The translations under genes and the position numbers were made by a program. The notes beneath the pieces were generated by a model, which saw only the letters and a program-made list of their open reading frames with translations, was not told where the DNA came from and did not search any database. This document shows, in pieces, positions 33,430-42,977 of a DNA stretch of 64,000 nt. Source of the DNA: an uncultured Eubacterium sp. GTDB taxonomy: Bacteria; Bacillota; Clostridia; Lachnospirales; Lachnospiraceae. The DNA is taken from positions 24,669-88,668 of the forward strand of contig NZ_CALGRE010000041.1 in assembly GCF_937958975.1 (NCBI RefSeq). Reading direction: 5' to 3'. Numbering within the stretch: position 1 is the stretch's first letter; every line of letters starts with the position of its first letter.

Positions 33430-34197
33430 ATGAAAAGATATTTTATTTTATTATGTTTCATAGCATGTTTACCATTTGGTTCAAAAAATGTGTTAGCTGA
33501 TGGGGGAGATAATATAACTGAGGCAGTGTCAATAAGTGAAGAAACTACAATGATTCAGAATGATGAACAGAATCGAGAGGATGAGACAATTGAGCATCTT
33601 TTACATAAAGTAACGTTTATAGATAAAGAGCGTAATACTACAAATGTTGTAAATGTTCAACATAACAGAGTGGTAGAAAAATTAAGTGTTAGTCAAGATG
33701 AAATAAAATATAAAGGAAAGAAAAAGCAGAAATTTGTTTATTGGGCGATAAAAAAAGATGGAAAATTAACAAAGTATGACTTTACTCTTTTAATAACAAA
33801 TGATATAAAATTATATGCTGTTTATGCAGTTGTAGATGAGCCTATAGAGAAAAATATTGCACAAAAAAAAGTAATATTTGATTCTCAAAATGGTAAACCA
33901 GCCCTAACTTTGTGGATTGATACAAAGAAAATTAATGAACCGGTTAACCCTGAAAAGAGGGGGTATATTTTTATTGGATGGTATACAAAGGTTAAGGAAG
34001 GAAAAAAATGGGATTTCAAAAAAGATGAAGCATACAGTCAATTAACTTTATATGCACACTGGAAAAAAATAAAATCTAATTCAAGTTATTATATTTCACC
34101 TAAAACAGGGTATGATTTTAAAAAAGTAATAGTTATATTCTTTTTAGGGTTATGTGGTACTGGAACAGCAACTTATAAAATTAAGAAAAAGGAGTAA
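33430..34197 (+). CDS. Sortase-anchored surface protein with InlB-type repeats
   Basis: The 255-residue protein has a signal peptide (cut near VLADG), an acidic Thr/Glu-rich spacer and two beta-grasp modules (about 58-135 and 145-212). The second, YIFIGWYTK ... YSQLTLYAHW, is a clear Listeria-Bacteroides (InlB B) repeat. It ends with SPKTG, a hydrophobic stretch and the basic tail KIKKKE, which is a sortase sorting signal of the variant type common in Clostridia. It should be covalently attached to the wall. It sits 9 bases after the preceding gene and 5 before the next, and is AT-rich compared with the housekeeping genes. Confidence 0.7.
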   Translation: MKRYFILLCFIACLPFGSKNVLADGGDNITEAVSISEETTMIQNDEQNREDETIEHLLHKVTFIDKERNTTNVVNVQHNRVVEKLSVSQDEIKYKGKKKQKFVYWAIKKDGKLTKYDFTLLITNDIKLYAVYAVVDEPIEKNIAQKKVIFDSQNGKPALTLWIDTKKINEPVNPEKRGYIFIGWYTKVKEGKKWDFKKDEAYSQLTLYAHWKKIKSNSSYYISPKTGYDFKKVIVIFFLGLCGTGTATYKIKKKE

Positions 34198-34202
34198 GAA
34201 AA

Positions 34203-35291
34203 ATGAGTTTCAGAAAAGGAATATTGTGTTGTTTTAGTATATTATTTATGGCAATAACTTGTCTAAGCTTTAACATAGTCACTTCTGCTAAAACTATAAA
34301 AAAAGAATCACCAAGAAATGTGACTGTAGTTAGGCATCAAAATAGAGAATTAAAAATTAAATGGAGTAAGGTCAAAGGAGCTGATGGTTATAGAGTTTAT
34401 AGGTATAATAATAAAAAAAGAAAGTATGTAAATATAAAAACAATATATAGTAATCGAAAAACTAATTGGACAGATAAAAAATTAAAACTACATAAGGTTT
34501 ATAAATATAGGGTAGCATCTTTTAAAATATATAATGGCAGGAAAAAAATAAGTAAAAAGTCTTATTGGGTAAGCGCTAGAACTTATGGAGATAAAAGTAA
34601 ATTAGTCAATGCGGAACAGATTGATATTGTTGAAAACAATCCAATTTGTGTGGGGATTTGTAGTACAACAAAAATAGAAACTATAATACTTGCAGATAAA
34701 AATGTAAAAAATAAAAAGGCACGTCCTTTTTCCAAAAGAGTTAGATGGAAAAGCAGCGATAAGTCATTATTGCGTGTAAATAAAGATGGTAGAATAAGTT
34801 CTTTTGGGAAAGAAGGAAAATGCTATCTTTTTGTAATAGCACATAATGGAAAAATGAAAAAAGTAAAAATAAATATAATAAATTATGCAAATCCGAAAAG
34901 TTTTCCGAATTATAAGGGAAATAATGTTTATATTAATGATTTACTTATGAATTATCGAGAGCAGATTTGTAACATTGCAACGTATTTTACCAAATATGCG
35001 AAAGCGAAAACAAGTGGAATAATAAAGTGTGAAGAAAATGGCAACATTAATGGAATGCCACAAATAGAAAACATTTCAACAATAAAAGATGATATTGATA
35101 AGCTTTTAACAGAATTTCCGCTGGTGATGAAAATCTACTATTCAGACCAAGGGGTGAGATTTAGAATGAATTATGATGCAAGTGGCAATTCATATTGTGA
35201 AGTTACATATTCAAAATGGGATACTTGTGAAGATTCACCATTGAAAATAGCACCACATTGGATAGCAAAACAGTTTTTTGGGAAAAAATAA
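34203..35291 (+). CDS. Secreted protein with fibronectin III and Ig-like modules
   Basis: The 362-residue product has a signal peptide (about 1-29), a fibronectin III-like module (about 37-128: LKIKWSKVKGADGYRVYRYN, YKYRVASFKIYNGRKK) and a Big2-like module (about 145-228: VRWKSSDKSLLRVNKDGRIS). A C-terminal domain I do not recognise (230-362) follows. No enzyme motif is seen. It is the last gene of the AT-rich run after agrB and ends at a terminator. It could act in adhesion or biofilm, as often seen for agr-linked products, but that is inference. Confidence 0.6.
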   Translation: MSFRKGILCCFSILFMAITCLSFNIVTSAKTIKKESPRNVTVVRHQNRELKIKWSKVKGADGYRVYRYNNKKRKYVNIKTIYSNRKTNWTDKKLKLHKVYKYRVASFKIYNGRKKISKKSYWVSARTYGDKSKLVNAEQIDIVENNPICVGICSTTKIETIILADKNVKNKKARPFSKRVRWKSSDKSLLRVNKDGRISSFGKEGKCYLFVIAHNGKMKKVKINIINYANPKSFPNYKGNNVYINDLLMNYREQICNIATYFTKYAKAKTSGIIKCEENGNINGMPQIENISTIKDDIDKLLTEFPLVMKIYYSDQGVRFRMNYDASGNSYCEVTYSKWDTCEDSPLKIAPHWIAKQFFGKK

Positions 35292-35331
35292 AAGTTTAAT
35301 AAACTTAACAGAATAGTCGTATATAAAAAAC

Positions 35332-35371
35332 CTCCGATGATAAACAGTCGTTTTATTATCGGAGATTTTTT
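35332..35371. terminator. Terminator between convergent genes
   Basis: CTCCGATGATAAA and TTTATTATCGGAG pair, with an A run before and a T run after, so it can serve both strands. Confidence 0.85.
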
Positions 35372-35380
35372 ATATACATC

Positions 35381-35848
35381 TTATTTTCTTCTAAATCTTT
35401 TTTTCTTCTTTGGTGGTTCATATACAGGACCACGGATTCTTTTAAAAGAAGTAATGTAGATACCACTAACAGTAGCCTTAATTTCCTGCTTTGGTAGAAT
35501 CTGTTCATAGATTTTGGCATCAGCGATTAGATTCATTACTCTGGCACCGGCTTTTACTTTTACAATTGGTAATTTTGCACGTCTGGCATATTTAGGTGTC
35601 TGTTCTAAGACAATACTTGGGAGACCGGAATCTTTCAGTCGAAGTTTTTTCTTATCAATAACAAACAGGCTGATAGTCTGTGCGTTTTCTTTCATGACCT
35701 GCTCTTGTTCCGCTTGTTTTTTTTCTGCTTTTTTTCCGAAAAAATAAAGAACAATAACGGCAATCAATAAAACTGCGGCAATGACAATCAGAGTGATAGT
35801 CAATCCACTAAGTGCCACAAGTGGTGCAACATTATTTAAAATATTCAT
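35381..35848 (-). CDS. Single-pass membrane protein of unknown function
   Basis: The 155-residue product has one membrane segment (about 15-37), then a coiled Lys/Glu/Gln-rich linker (KKAEKKQAEQEQ) and a compact basic domain (about 60-140, IVKVKAGARVMNLIADAKIY). It ends with a strongly basic tail, KKKKRFRRK. It has no signal-peptide cleavage site. I do not recognise the family, but the composition suggests a cytoplasmic domain tethered to the membrane. GGAGG precedes ATG. It may share a transcript with plsC upstream. Confidence 0.6.
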   Translation of the reverse strand: MNILNNVAPLVALSGLTITLIVIAAVLLIAVIVLYFFGKKAEKKQAEQEQVMKENAQTISLFVIDKKKLRLKDSGLPSIVLEQTPKYARRAKLPIVKVKAGARVMNLIADAKIYEQILPKQEIKATVSGIYITSFKRIRGPVYEPPKKKKRFRRK

Positions 35849-35941
35849 TATGTACCTCCATATTTTTTAGTAATCTTGTGATATTTTATCATTTAATAGT
35901 TGAATTTACAATAAAATATTGGAAGTAAAAATCACTTTTTC

Positions 35942-36652
35942 TTATATAATATCTGATATTTCTTTATGCACATGGTCAGAAATATTCCTAAGTTCATCTC
36001 TTGATAAATCGGAGGTATATATAGGTGTTCCGAAAGTGACAGTTACTTTTGCCGATTTTATGCGTGGAAACTGTCTTTCGAAGATATCTGAAGAACCGGT
36101 TATGCCGACAGGGATAATCGGACATTTTGATTTTGTGGCAATTTTAAATCCCCCGTCTTTAAATTCGTGTAGCTTTCCATCTTTAGAGCGGGTTCCCTCA
36201 GGAAAAAGAAAAATAGATACTCCGTTTTTTATCAAATCAGCAGCATCCAAAACAGACTTAAGTCCTTTTCTCGGGTCATCTCTATCTAAAAATATACAGT
36301 TTACAAAATACATCCACCAACTTAGGAATGGTATTTTTTTAATTTCTTTCTTTGCAATGAATCCGGTAGGGCGTTTCATCAGCGGATAAGTTACTATTAT
36401 ATCATATAAGCTGTTATGGTTTCCCACAAACAGGACAGCCTGGTCTTTTGGAATATTATCATATCCATTCACTTCTAATTTGACACCCGATATAATACAG
36501 ACACATTTGAGACCAAAATTTACAAATGAAAGACTGCTTTTATTTCTTAAATCCATATTAAACTTTTCTATAATTAGTTCTGCTAATTGAATCGGCAATG
36601 AAATTAAAAAATAAATAATAAGAAATATAACAAGAATAATAAGACGAATCAT
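35942..36652 (-). CDS. plsC: 1-acyl-sn-glycerol-3-phosphate acyltransferase
   Basis: The 236-residue protein has an N-terminal membrane helix and the four acyltransferase blocks: NHNSLYD (H-X4-D catalytic pair), the arginine-containing block CIFLDRDDPRKG, FPEGTRSKDG and IIPVGITGS. It adds the second acyl chain to lysophosphatidic acid at the membrane, giving phosphatidic acid. ATG 36652 is preceded by GGAGG at 6 bases; the longer in-frame start is rejected. Confidence 0.92.
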   Translation of the reverse strand: MIRLIILVIFLIIYFLISLPIQLAELIIEKFNMDLRNKSSLSFVNFGLKCVCIISGVKLEVNGYDNIPKDQAVLFVGNHNSLYDIIVTYPLMKRPTGFIAKKEIKKIPFLSWWMYFVNCIFLDRDDPRKGLKSVLDAADLIKNGVSIFLFPEGTRSKDGKLHEFKDGGFKIATKSKCPIIPVGITGSSDIFERQFPRIKSAKVTVTFGTPIYTSDLSRDELRNISDHVHKEISDII

Positions 36653-36911
36653 AATAACCTCCCTAAAATAAGTCTTTTGTTCCCAGAAAATACAAATTAG
36701 TATCAAGTTTGTTTTACTTTGGTAATTGCTGTGATTGTTAAATTTACCACAGTCACCGGATTACCGGACTTTCTGGAAAATTTAACTACATAAGGTGTAT
36801 CTTAACATATTATTGTAAATATTTGAATATTATGTTTGTTAAAAGTGTACAGAATGTCACGAAACATATTGTAAAAATTGTTAGAAAGGATAATAAAAAT
36901 GTTTTTATTTA

Positions 36912-36940
36912 TTGAACAAATATAGTCTTCGTGCTATACT
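36912..36940 (+). promoter_or_regulatory. Promoter for the surface carbohydrate-binding protein gene
   Basis: TTGAAC (36912-36917), a 17-base spacer and TATACT (36935-36940). The rest of the 36653-36990 gap holds short inverted repeats (GAAC...GTTC at about 36953-36968) and no gene. Confidence 0.6.
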
Positions 36941-36990
36941 CATTTTATATATTGAACGATAAAAGTTCGCATATAAGAGGAGGAAATAAA

Positions 36991-37755
36991 ATGAAGGTAT
37001 TAAAAAGAATTGCCGCATTAGCAGCTACAGTAGCACTTACAGTTGGTATGAGTGCAAACTGTTTTGCAGCAGGCACATGGGGACATTACATAGGTTTCTC
37101 TGAAGGAAATGTCTGGTATGAGGCATCAGAAGGTTCCTTTAAAGAAAACTCAGCAACAGGCTGGACAGCTACGATGGATACAATCGGCTGGGGCGGCGTT
37201 TGGGGATATCAGGTATTCCAGGATGGCGACTCAAAGGTCAGCATTAAAAAAGGTGAGCAGTATACACTGAAATGTACATTAAAGTCAAGTAAGTTAGATA
37301 AATGGGTTGTTATTAAGATTGCAACAAAGGATAACATTGCTTTTGCTAAATGGGTTAAAGTAAAGAAAGGAAGCAGCGTTACTGTAGATGAAACATTTAC
37401 AGCAAAATGCGACGCAAATTCAATCTACTTCGGTTTAGGTGGAGACTTTGGTGATAGAGATGACGAAAAAGAACTCTATAAATGGGCTGAAGGCGGACAG
37501 AAATCTATCAGTGATGGAGATGGAGACGCAGCTGGAAAATCTACAGTTGTGACATGTAGTGATTATTCATTAGCAGCAGCAGGTGCAACGAATAATGAGC
37601 CGGCTACAAATGCAGGTACAAGCACAACAACACCGGCAAACAATAACTCATCTACAGTTGCTACAGGTGATTTTGAACCAATTGCATGTGCAGCAGCAGC
37701 AATTATTGCAGGTGCAGTTATCGTTGTTTTCGCAAGAAAAAGAGATGCTGAATAA
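36991..37755 (+). CDS. Surface-anchored carbohydrate-binding protein
   Basis: The 254-residue protein has a signal peptide ending in CFAA, then a jelly-roll module (about 28-190) with many Trp residues (GTWGHYIGF, GWTATMDTIGWGGVWGYQV) resembling CBM4/9-type carbohydrate-binding domains. A Thr/Asn/Ala-rich spacer and a C-terminal anchor (VATGDF, hydrophobic stretch, ARKRDAE) follow. The anchor lacks a full LPxTG or PKTGD, so attachment may be by the membrane segment or a variant sortase. It lies just before the beta-glucan locus and may capture glucan at the surface. AGGAGG precedes ATG. Confidence 0.68.
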   Translation: MKVLKRIAALAATVALTVGMSANCFAAGTWGHYIGFSEGNVWYEASEGSFKENSATGWTATMDTIGWGGVWGYQVFQDGDSKVSIKKGEQYTLKCTLKSSKLDKWVVIKIATKDNIAFAKWVKVKKGSSVTVDETFTAKCDANSIYFGLGGDFGDRDDEKELYKWAEGGQKSISDGDGDAAGKSTVVTCSDYSLAAAGATNNEPATNAGTSTTTPANNNSSTVATGDFEPIACAAAAIIAGAVIVVFARKRDAE

Positions 37756-37778
37756 TTCTAAATAGAAATGTAGAAAAA

Positions 37779-37806
37779 AAGAACCTAGTTGTAGGTTCTT
37801 TTTTTT
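37779..37806 (+). terminator. Terminator after the surface protein gene
   Basis: GAACCT and AGGTTC surround a short loop and are followed by eight Ts. Confidence 0.8.
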
Positions 37807-37968
37807 GTCCCCTTTTATCATATTCCCAATATCATGTATTTGTAATAAAAACGTTTCACAAAATATTGTGATTATGAATAAGTATACAAAAAAAGCTTGT
37901 GAAAAATAGTAAAATTATATGACAGCCATGCATTACACATTGTTAAAATATAACAAGAAAAAATAGAC

Positions 37969-38022
37969 TAAAATCGTTTTTAACAGTTGATTTGTACATA
38001 TGCTTGTGATAAAATCGTTTTA
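37969..38022 (+). promoter_or_regulatory. Promoter with two operator copies for the glucan transporter operon
   Basis: TTGATT (37987-37992), a 17-base spacer and TAAAAT (38010-38015). TAAAATCGTTTT occurs at 37969-37980, just upstream of the -35, and again at 38010-38021 across the -10. The element is a short palindrome (AAAA-TCG-TTTT) typical in style of LacI-family operators. Two copies around the promoter suit repression, possibly with looping. The regulator may be the LacI protein encoded at 54499. Confidence 0.65.
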
Positions 38023-38088
38023 AGAATATCACTATGTGGATTCTAATGTAGGTGAATAAATTTTTTCAAAATGAAGGAGGATGTTAGA

Positions 38089-39765
38089 ATGAAAAAATTA
38101 GGCCGTAAAGCATTAGCTTTAACCTTATCATTGACACTTGGTGCGTCAATGGTATTAACAGGATGTGGTGATTCCGATAAGAAAGGCTCAGATAAGAAGA
38201 GCGGAGACGATTTAGGAATTACAACAGGATTAGCAAAAGATACAACTGGAGAAGTATCTATTATGGTATGGTCTGGTGATGGAGAATATTATGAGGATAT
38301 CGGAAATCCTGACAGCGCGGCAGGTAAGAAGTTATCGGACCCTAAGAAGATTGTTGCAAGTAATGTAGCACAGGTTTATGCAGTGGCACAGAAATTCCAC
38401 GAGTCATATCCGAACATTAAAATTAATCTTTGGTCAAAAGTCGGTGACCCTGACCAGTACAACACATCACCTTGGGAGCAGGAAATGGAAAACTTCCAGG
38501 CTAAGTACGGAAAGTATCCGGATATCTGGGGTTCAACAAATGTGACAAACGATATTAAAAAAGGCTTAGTTGCCGATTTGTCTGTTTATAAAGACGACGA
38601 AACATACAAGAAATATAATCAGTCACTCATGAATAATCTTAATTATTATGGATTTCAGGCAGGTCTTCCATCATATACGATTCCGGGTGGTATCTGGATT
38701 AATAAAGCGTTAGCTGAGGACAATAATATTAACGTTCCAAAGGCTGACTGGACAATTGACGAATATACACGTTTTGTATCAAAGGCTGATGGAAAGTCAT
38801 TCTGGGGTTCCAAAGGTACTCCTGTAAATATTGTTAACCTTGGTACGAACACAATTAACAAAATGATTACAGAAAATAATAAGGTTGATTTGAACAGTGA
38901 CGAAGTAAAATCACTTTTGAAATATTTCCCTAAGTGGGCTGAAAAATCAATTGACGTAGCAGCAGGCGCAGGAAATATTACAAAGGATATTGTAAAAGAA
39001 TGTTCAGCATATAGCTGGTACTATTTCACAAACAACAGAGCATTGGTTAACTTTGAAGACCCTTGGTTCCTTACAGCAGGTGCTGATGAATCAGCAAAGG
39101 ATAGCGATGCATACATCAAATCATCTGATTGGGATATTTACCCATATCCATCAACAGATTACTGTGAGAATACTATTAAATTAATTATGGATCCAATTTG
39201 TCTTCATAATTATGCATTAGACGATAAGAATGCTGAGTGGAGTGATGAAGAAAAGGCTAAACTCGATGTTACATACACATTTGCTTCATTCTGGACAGCA
39301 AGTACAGCTGCAAGAAAGGCAGTATTCGACCAGCAGTGGTCAGATAATGGACAGTTGAAATCAGCAGCAGGAGATTCATTCCCAGTGGTATCCGGAGATG
39401 ATTATGACGCACAGATGGAAATCTGGAACAGCCTTGACGCTCATAAGGTATATAAAGACAAAGAAGGTTTCCAGGAAGTGCTTAAGATTTGGCAGGATGG
39501 AAAGACATGGGATTACATTGACAAGTGCTGGACGAGTACAATTTCAGAAAACGGAGATACAACCAATACACTTTACGAATGGGTTAACTGTGGTCAGGAA
39601 GAAGTTGCAGGCGCATGGTTTACTGATAAGGACTGGGCAGATAATGTTAAGTCAAGATTGGCAGACTGGAATGAGACATGCAACAAACGTATCGATACTG
39701 CACAGTCACAGTTGAAAGACGCTTTAAAAGAATATTATGGATTTAAGGACGCAGACTTTAAATAA
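38089..39765 (+). CDS. Sugar ABC transporter substrate-binding lipoprotein
   Basis: The 558-residue protein has a lipoprotein signal peptide (ASMVLTGC, Cys near residue 27) and a charged Ser/Lys linker, then a large type I extracellular solute-binding fold (MVWSGDGEYYEDIG, YPDIWGSTNV, YTIPGGIWINKALAE). It should bind oligosaccharides outside the membrane. Gene context makes beta-1,3-gluco-oligosaccharides the likely ligand. ATG 38089 is preceded by AAGGAGG; the ATG at 38071 is rejected. It is followed by a hairpin that may lower expression of the downstream genes. Confidence 0.87.
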   Translation: MKKLGRKALALTLSLTLGASMVLTGCGDSDKKGSDKKSGDDLGITTGLAKDTTGEVSIMVWSGDGEYYEDIGNPDSAAGKKLSDPKKIVASNVAQVYAVAQKFHESYPNIKINLWSKVGDPDQYNTSPWEQEMENFQAKYGKYPDIWGSTNVTNDIKKGLVADLSVYKDDETYKKYNQSLMNNLNYYGFQAGLPSYTIPGGIWINKALAEDNNINVPKADWTIDEYTRFVSKADGKSFWGSKGTPVNIVNLGTNTINKMITENNKVDLNSDEVKSLLKYFPKWAEKSIDVAAGAGNITKDIVKECSAYSWYYFTNNRALVNFEDPWFLTAGADESAKDSDAYIKSSDWDIYPYPSTDYCENTIKLIMDPICLHNYALDDKNAEWSDEEKAKLDVTYTFASFWTASTAARKAVFDQQWSDNGQLKSAAGDSFPVVSGDDYDAQMEIWNSLDAHKVYKDKEGFQEVLKIWQDGKTWDYIDKCWTSTISENGDTTNTLYEWVNCGQEEVAGAWFTDKDWADNVKSRLADWNETCNKRIDTAQSQLKDALKEYYGFKDADFK

Positions 39766-39796
39766 TCGTAACTTATAATCAATCACATAAGTAATT

Positions 39797-39829
39797 GCGG
39801 AACTACCCAAATAGTAGTTCCGCTTTTAT
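39797..39829 (+). terminator. Intercistronic hairpin (partial terminator) after the binding-protein gene
   Basis: GCGGAACTAC (39797-39806) and GTAGTTCCGC (39814-39823) form a perfect 10-base stem followed by TTTTA. Such hairpins after binding-protein genes often stabilise the upstream message or reduce read-through. Confidence 0.7.
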
Positions 39830-39848
39830 AACAAGGGAAAGGACAACA

Positions 39849-42800
39849 ATGAAAAGAAAAATTATTACTATTGTAATCGCTATAGTGTGTGTCATTGTTG
39901 CGGCTGTGTGTCTTAATCAGTTTGTTTTTAAGACAGAAGTAACACATATTAAAGATGCAGATAGTCAAAAATTAGAAAAGGCATATGATTTGCTGGCAAA
40001 CGCCTATCTCGATGATGGAGAAAAACCGGAGACTTATTATACCGATTTCATTAAAAATAATACAGATATCGGAGAGGGAAATCATCAGGCAGTTTTAAAA
40101 AACGGCGGTGATGTGAATACTTATTTTGACAGGAAGAAAAAAGAGGATGCAAATGACACTACACCTGAATCTGTAAAAGATTACGATTCAAATATTATTG
40201 AGTTGGGATATACAGAATCGGCAGAATATAAAGTAAATGTAGAAAAAGCAGGATTGTATTATCTAAATATTGATTACATATCCGTTGGAGAGTCCTTGTC
40301 GGATTACACGGTGAGCCTTATGGTTAACGGAAAGCAGCAGTATTCAGAGATGAATACAATTGCACTTCCTATTTTGTGGGCTGATGAGGATAAAAATACA
40401 TATGTGGGAAGCAAGCAAAAGAAAGAATTTCCGTTAGACAGTTATGGAGATGAGATGGCTCCAAGTCAGAACAGGATTCAGGAATGGACGAATACATATT
40501 TGTTTGATAATACATATGTATCGAGTAAACCATTATGTTTTTATTTAGAAAAAGGTGTGAATACGATATCTGTTAAGAATGTATCTTCAGGCGGTTTGGC
40601 ACTTGGAAAATTAGAAGCCAGAGAAGCAAAGACAAATGTAGCGTCGTATGAAGAATATGCCGCACAACATAAAGATGCAAAGCTTGTCACCGATAAAGAG
40701 GATGCGTTGGAGATAGATGCAGTTTATTATACACAGAAAAATTCAACAGATGCCGTATATGGTACGGAAACAAAAACTTCACTTACAAGATTCAACATAG
40801 ATCATGAAAAGTTAAATACATTACAGTGGAATGCAGCGGGTATTGAGATTTTATATACATTTGAAGTAAAGAAAACCGGCAATTATAATATAGCATTCCA
40901 TTACGATAACGGAAAAAAAGAGTTCCAGTCGTTTGAAACTATAAAAATAGATGGAGAGGTTCCGTTTGCAGAGTTATATAACTATGCGTTTGAACCGGTA
41001 TCATCAGGTTATGAAAACATGACCCTGGCTGACAAAGATGGAAATAATTTTAATTTCTACCTGACAGAAGGTAAGCATACGATTTCCATTAAGCAGGAAA
41101 ACGAGCCTGTAATGGAAGCATACAGAAATGCACTTCTTTTACAGCAGCATATAACAGATTTTCAGTTAGAGATTACTAAGATTACAGGTAGTGATGTAGA
41201 TACGGAAAGAAACTGGAAAATGACAAGATATATTCCGGAAATACCTGACTATTTAGAAGCTTATGAGACAATGATTCAGCATATCAGATTTTTATTGCAG
41301 GATTATTCACCGAATGGTAATTCAGGCGCTATCTTAGCATATCTTGATGAAGCACAGCAGTTTATTAAGGATATGAAAAAATATCCGGATGAAATCGCAC
41401 TTCACACAGCGGATTTGACGGGAGCAGACAACTCTATTCTGGTATCACTCAGTAATTTTACTACAGAAATTACATCTAATGAGTTTATATTAGATAGAAT
41501 TTATATTTACGGTGATGAGGAGCAGTTGCAAAAGGCAAATCCTTCTTTGGCAAGCTCGATGTGGACATCTGTCAGAACCCTGGTAAATACGTTTACATCC
41601 GAAAAATATGCGACAGGTGCGCAACAGGATGAAGGTACACTTACGATTTGGGTAAACAGGGCAATCACACATGTTGATTTACTTCAGAAGATGGCGGATA
41701 CAGAGTTTGTTCCTTATTATAAAGAAAAGACAGGAAAAGATATTAAAGTAAAAGTTTCAACAATGCCGGATGTTAATAAGCTGACTTTAGCGATTGCGGC
41801 AGATGAAACACCGGATATTGCGTTGGGTCTTATGTCATATGTACCATTCGACCTGTCAAGTCGTGGAGCTTTGTATGATTTGAGCAAGTTCGACGATTTC
41901 TGGACGGTAGCAAGAAGATTCCCGACAGGTTCTTTTGTATCGTATGTATATAATGAAGGAATGTATGCGATACCTGAGACAACAGATTTTAATGCAGTTG
42001 TCTACAGAACGGACATTTTTGATAATTTAGGGTTAAAAGTTCCTGATACATGGCAGGATTTGATTGATATTCTTCCAACGCTTCAGAGATACGGAATGAA
42101 TTTCTATCACAATATTGCCAATGGACAGACAGGATACAAGTGGTTCTATCAGACATCACCGATGGCTTTACAGAATGGTGGAGAATTATATGTACAGGAT
42201 GAAAATGGCCTTGTAAAAACAGGTATTGATTCAAAGCAGGCCGTAAAAGGACTCTCATTACTCGGAGATTTATTTACAAAATATTCCCTTGAAACATCCG
42301 TACAGACCTTCTTTAACTCTTTTAGATATTCAGTAAATCCTATTGGTATTATCGGTATGGAAGATTATACGCTCATTAAAAACGGTGCAAAAGAATTGGA
42401 TGGTAAGTGGGCAATCTCAAAATACCTCGGAACGGAGCAGGAAGATGGAACTGTTAACAGAACTTTCGTAGCCAATGGTACAGGTGGAGTTATTTTCAAG
42501 GATTCCGATAAGAAAGATGAAGCTTGGGAGTTTTTGAAATGGTGGACGAGTAAAAAAGTCCAGACGGAATACACATATACACTTCGTTCTACCTATGGAA
42601 AGACATTTTTCTGGTTATCAGCAAACAGGGCAGCTTTAGATAATAATCCTATGGACGAAGCGGATAAGAAGATTATTACAGAGCAGATTGATTATGTGAC
42701 AGACGTCACAAGAACACCTGGTCAGTATCTGCTTGAGAGAACAATCTCAAACATCTGGACTACAATGGTATTTGATGGTACTGTAGGTCAGGTTGCAGTT

Positions 42801-42977
42801 GATGAAGCGAAGAATGAGGTTAATAAAGAAATTGTTCGTAAAATGCAGGAACTTGGATATTATGATGAAGATGGAAAGATGGTTAAAAAGTTCAAGCTTC
42901 GAGGATACGATTGGATTAAAGAAAATCAGGAAAATGCGAAAGCGAATCCGGAAGAGGAGGTAAATGCGAATGAGTAG
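39849..42977 (+). CDS. Membrane-tethered solute-binding protein with N-terminal sandwich domains
   Basis: An unusually long (1042 residues) binding protein. It has a membrane anchor (about 5-24), two beta-sandwich regions that resemble carbohydrate-binding modules (about 60-280 and 300-465), an alpha-helical linker (about 470-590) and a solute-binding domain (about 595-1010; TLTIWVNRAITHVDLLQKMA, DETPDIALGLM, VYRTDIFDNLGLKVPDTWQD). There is no lipobox. The protein may hold long glucan chains near the permease. ATG 39849 (AAAGGA upstream) is preferred to the in-frame 39795. The stop overlaps the next gene. Confidence 0.8.
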   Translation: MKRKIITIVIAIVCVIVAAVCLNQFVFKTEVTHIKDADSQKLEKAYDLLANAYLDDGEKPETYYTDFIKNNTDIGEGNHQAVLKNGGDVNTYFDRKKKEDANDTTPESVKDYDSNIIELGYTESAEYKVNVEKAGLYYLNIDYISVGESLSDYTVSLMVNGKQQYSEMNTIALPILWADEDKNTYVGSKQKKEFPLDSYGDEMAPSQNRIQEWTNTYLFDNTYVSSKPLCFYLEKGVNTISVKNVSSGGLALGKLEAREAKTNVASYEEYAAQHKDAKLVTDKEDALEIDAVYYTQKNSTDAVYGTETKTSLTRFNIDHEKLNTLQWNAAGIEILYTFEVKKTGNYNIAFHYDNGKKEFQSFETIKIDGEVPFAELYNYAFEPVSSGYENMTLADKDGNNFNFYLTEGKHTISIKQENEPVMEAYRNALLLQQHITDFQLEITKITGSDVDTERNWKMTRYIPEIPDYLEAYETMIQHIRFLLQDYSPNGNSGAILAYLDEAQQFIKDMKKYPDEIALHTADLTGADNSILVSLSNFTTEITSNEFILDRIYIYGDEEQLQKANPSLASSMWTSVRTLVNTFTSEKYATGAQQDEGTLTIWVNRAITHVDLLQKMADTEFVPYYKEKTGKDIKVKVSTMPDVNKLTLAIAADETPDIALGLMSYVPFDLSSRGALYDLSKFDDFWTVARRFPTGSFVSYVYNEGMYAIPETTDFNAVVYRTDIFDNLGLKVPDTWQDLIDILPTLQRYGMNFYHNIANGQTGYKWFYQTSPMALQNGGELYVQDENGLVKTGIDSKQAVKGLSLLGDLFTKYSLETSVQTFFNSFRYSVNPIGIIGMEDYTLIKNGAKELDGKWAISKYLGTEQEDGTVNRTFVANGTGGVIFKDSDKKDEAWEFLKWWTSKKVQTEYTYTLRSTYGKTFFWLSANRAALDNNPMDEADKKIITEQIDYVTDVTRTPGQYLLERTISNIWTTMVFDGTVGQVAVDEAKNEVNKEIVRKMQELGYYDEDGKMVKKFKLRGYDWIKENQENAKANPEEEVNANE

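Noticed and set aside
39398..39715. 105-codon plus-strand frame inside the binding-protein gene
   Set aside because: It is a shadow frame inside a clear lipoprotein gene with no start signal.
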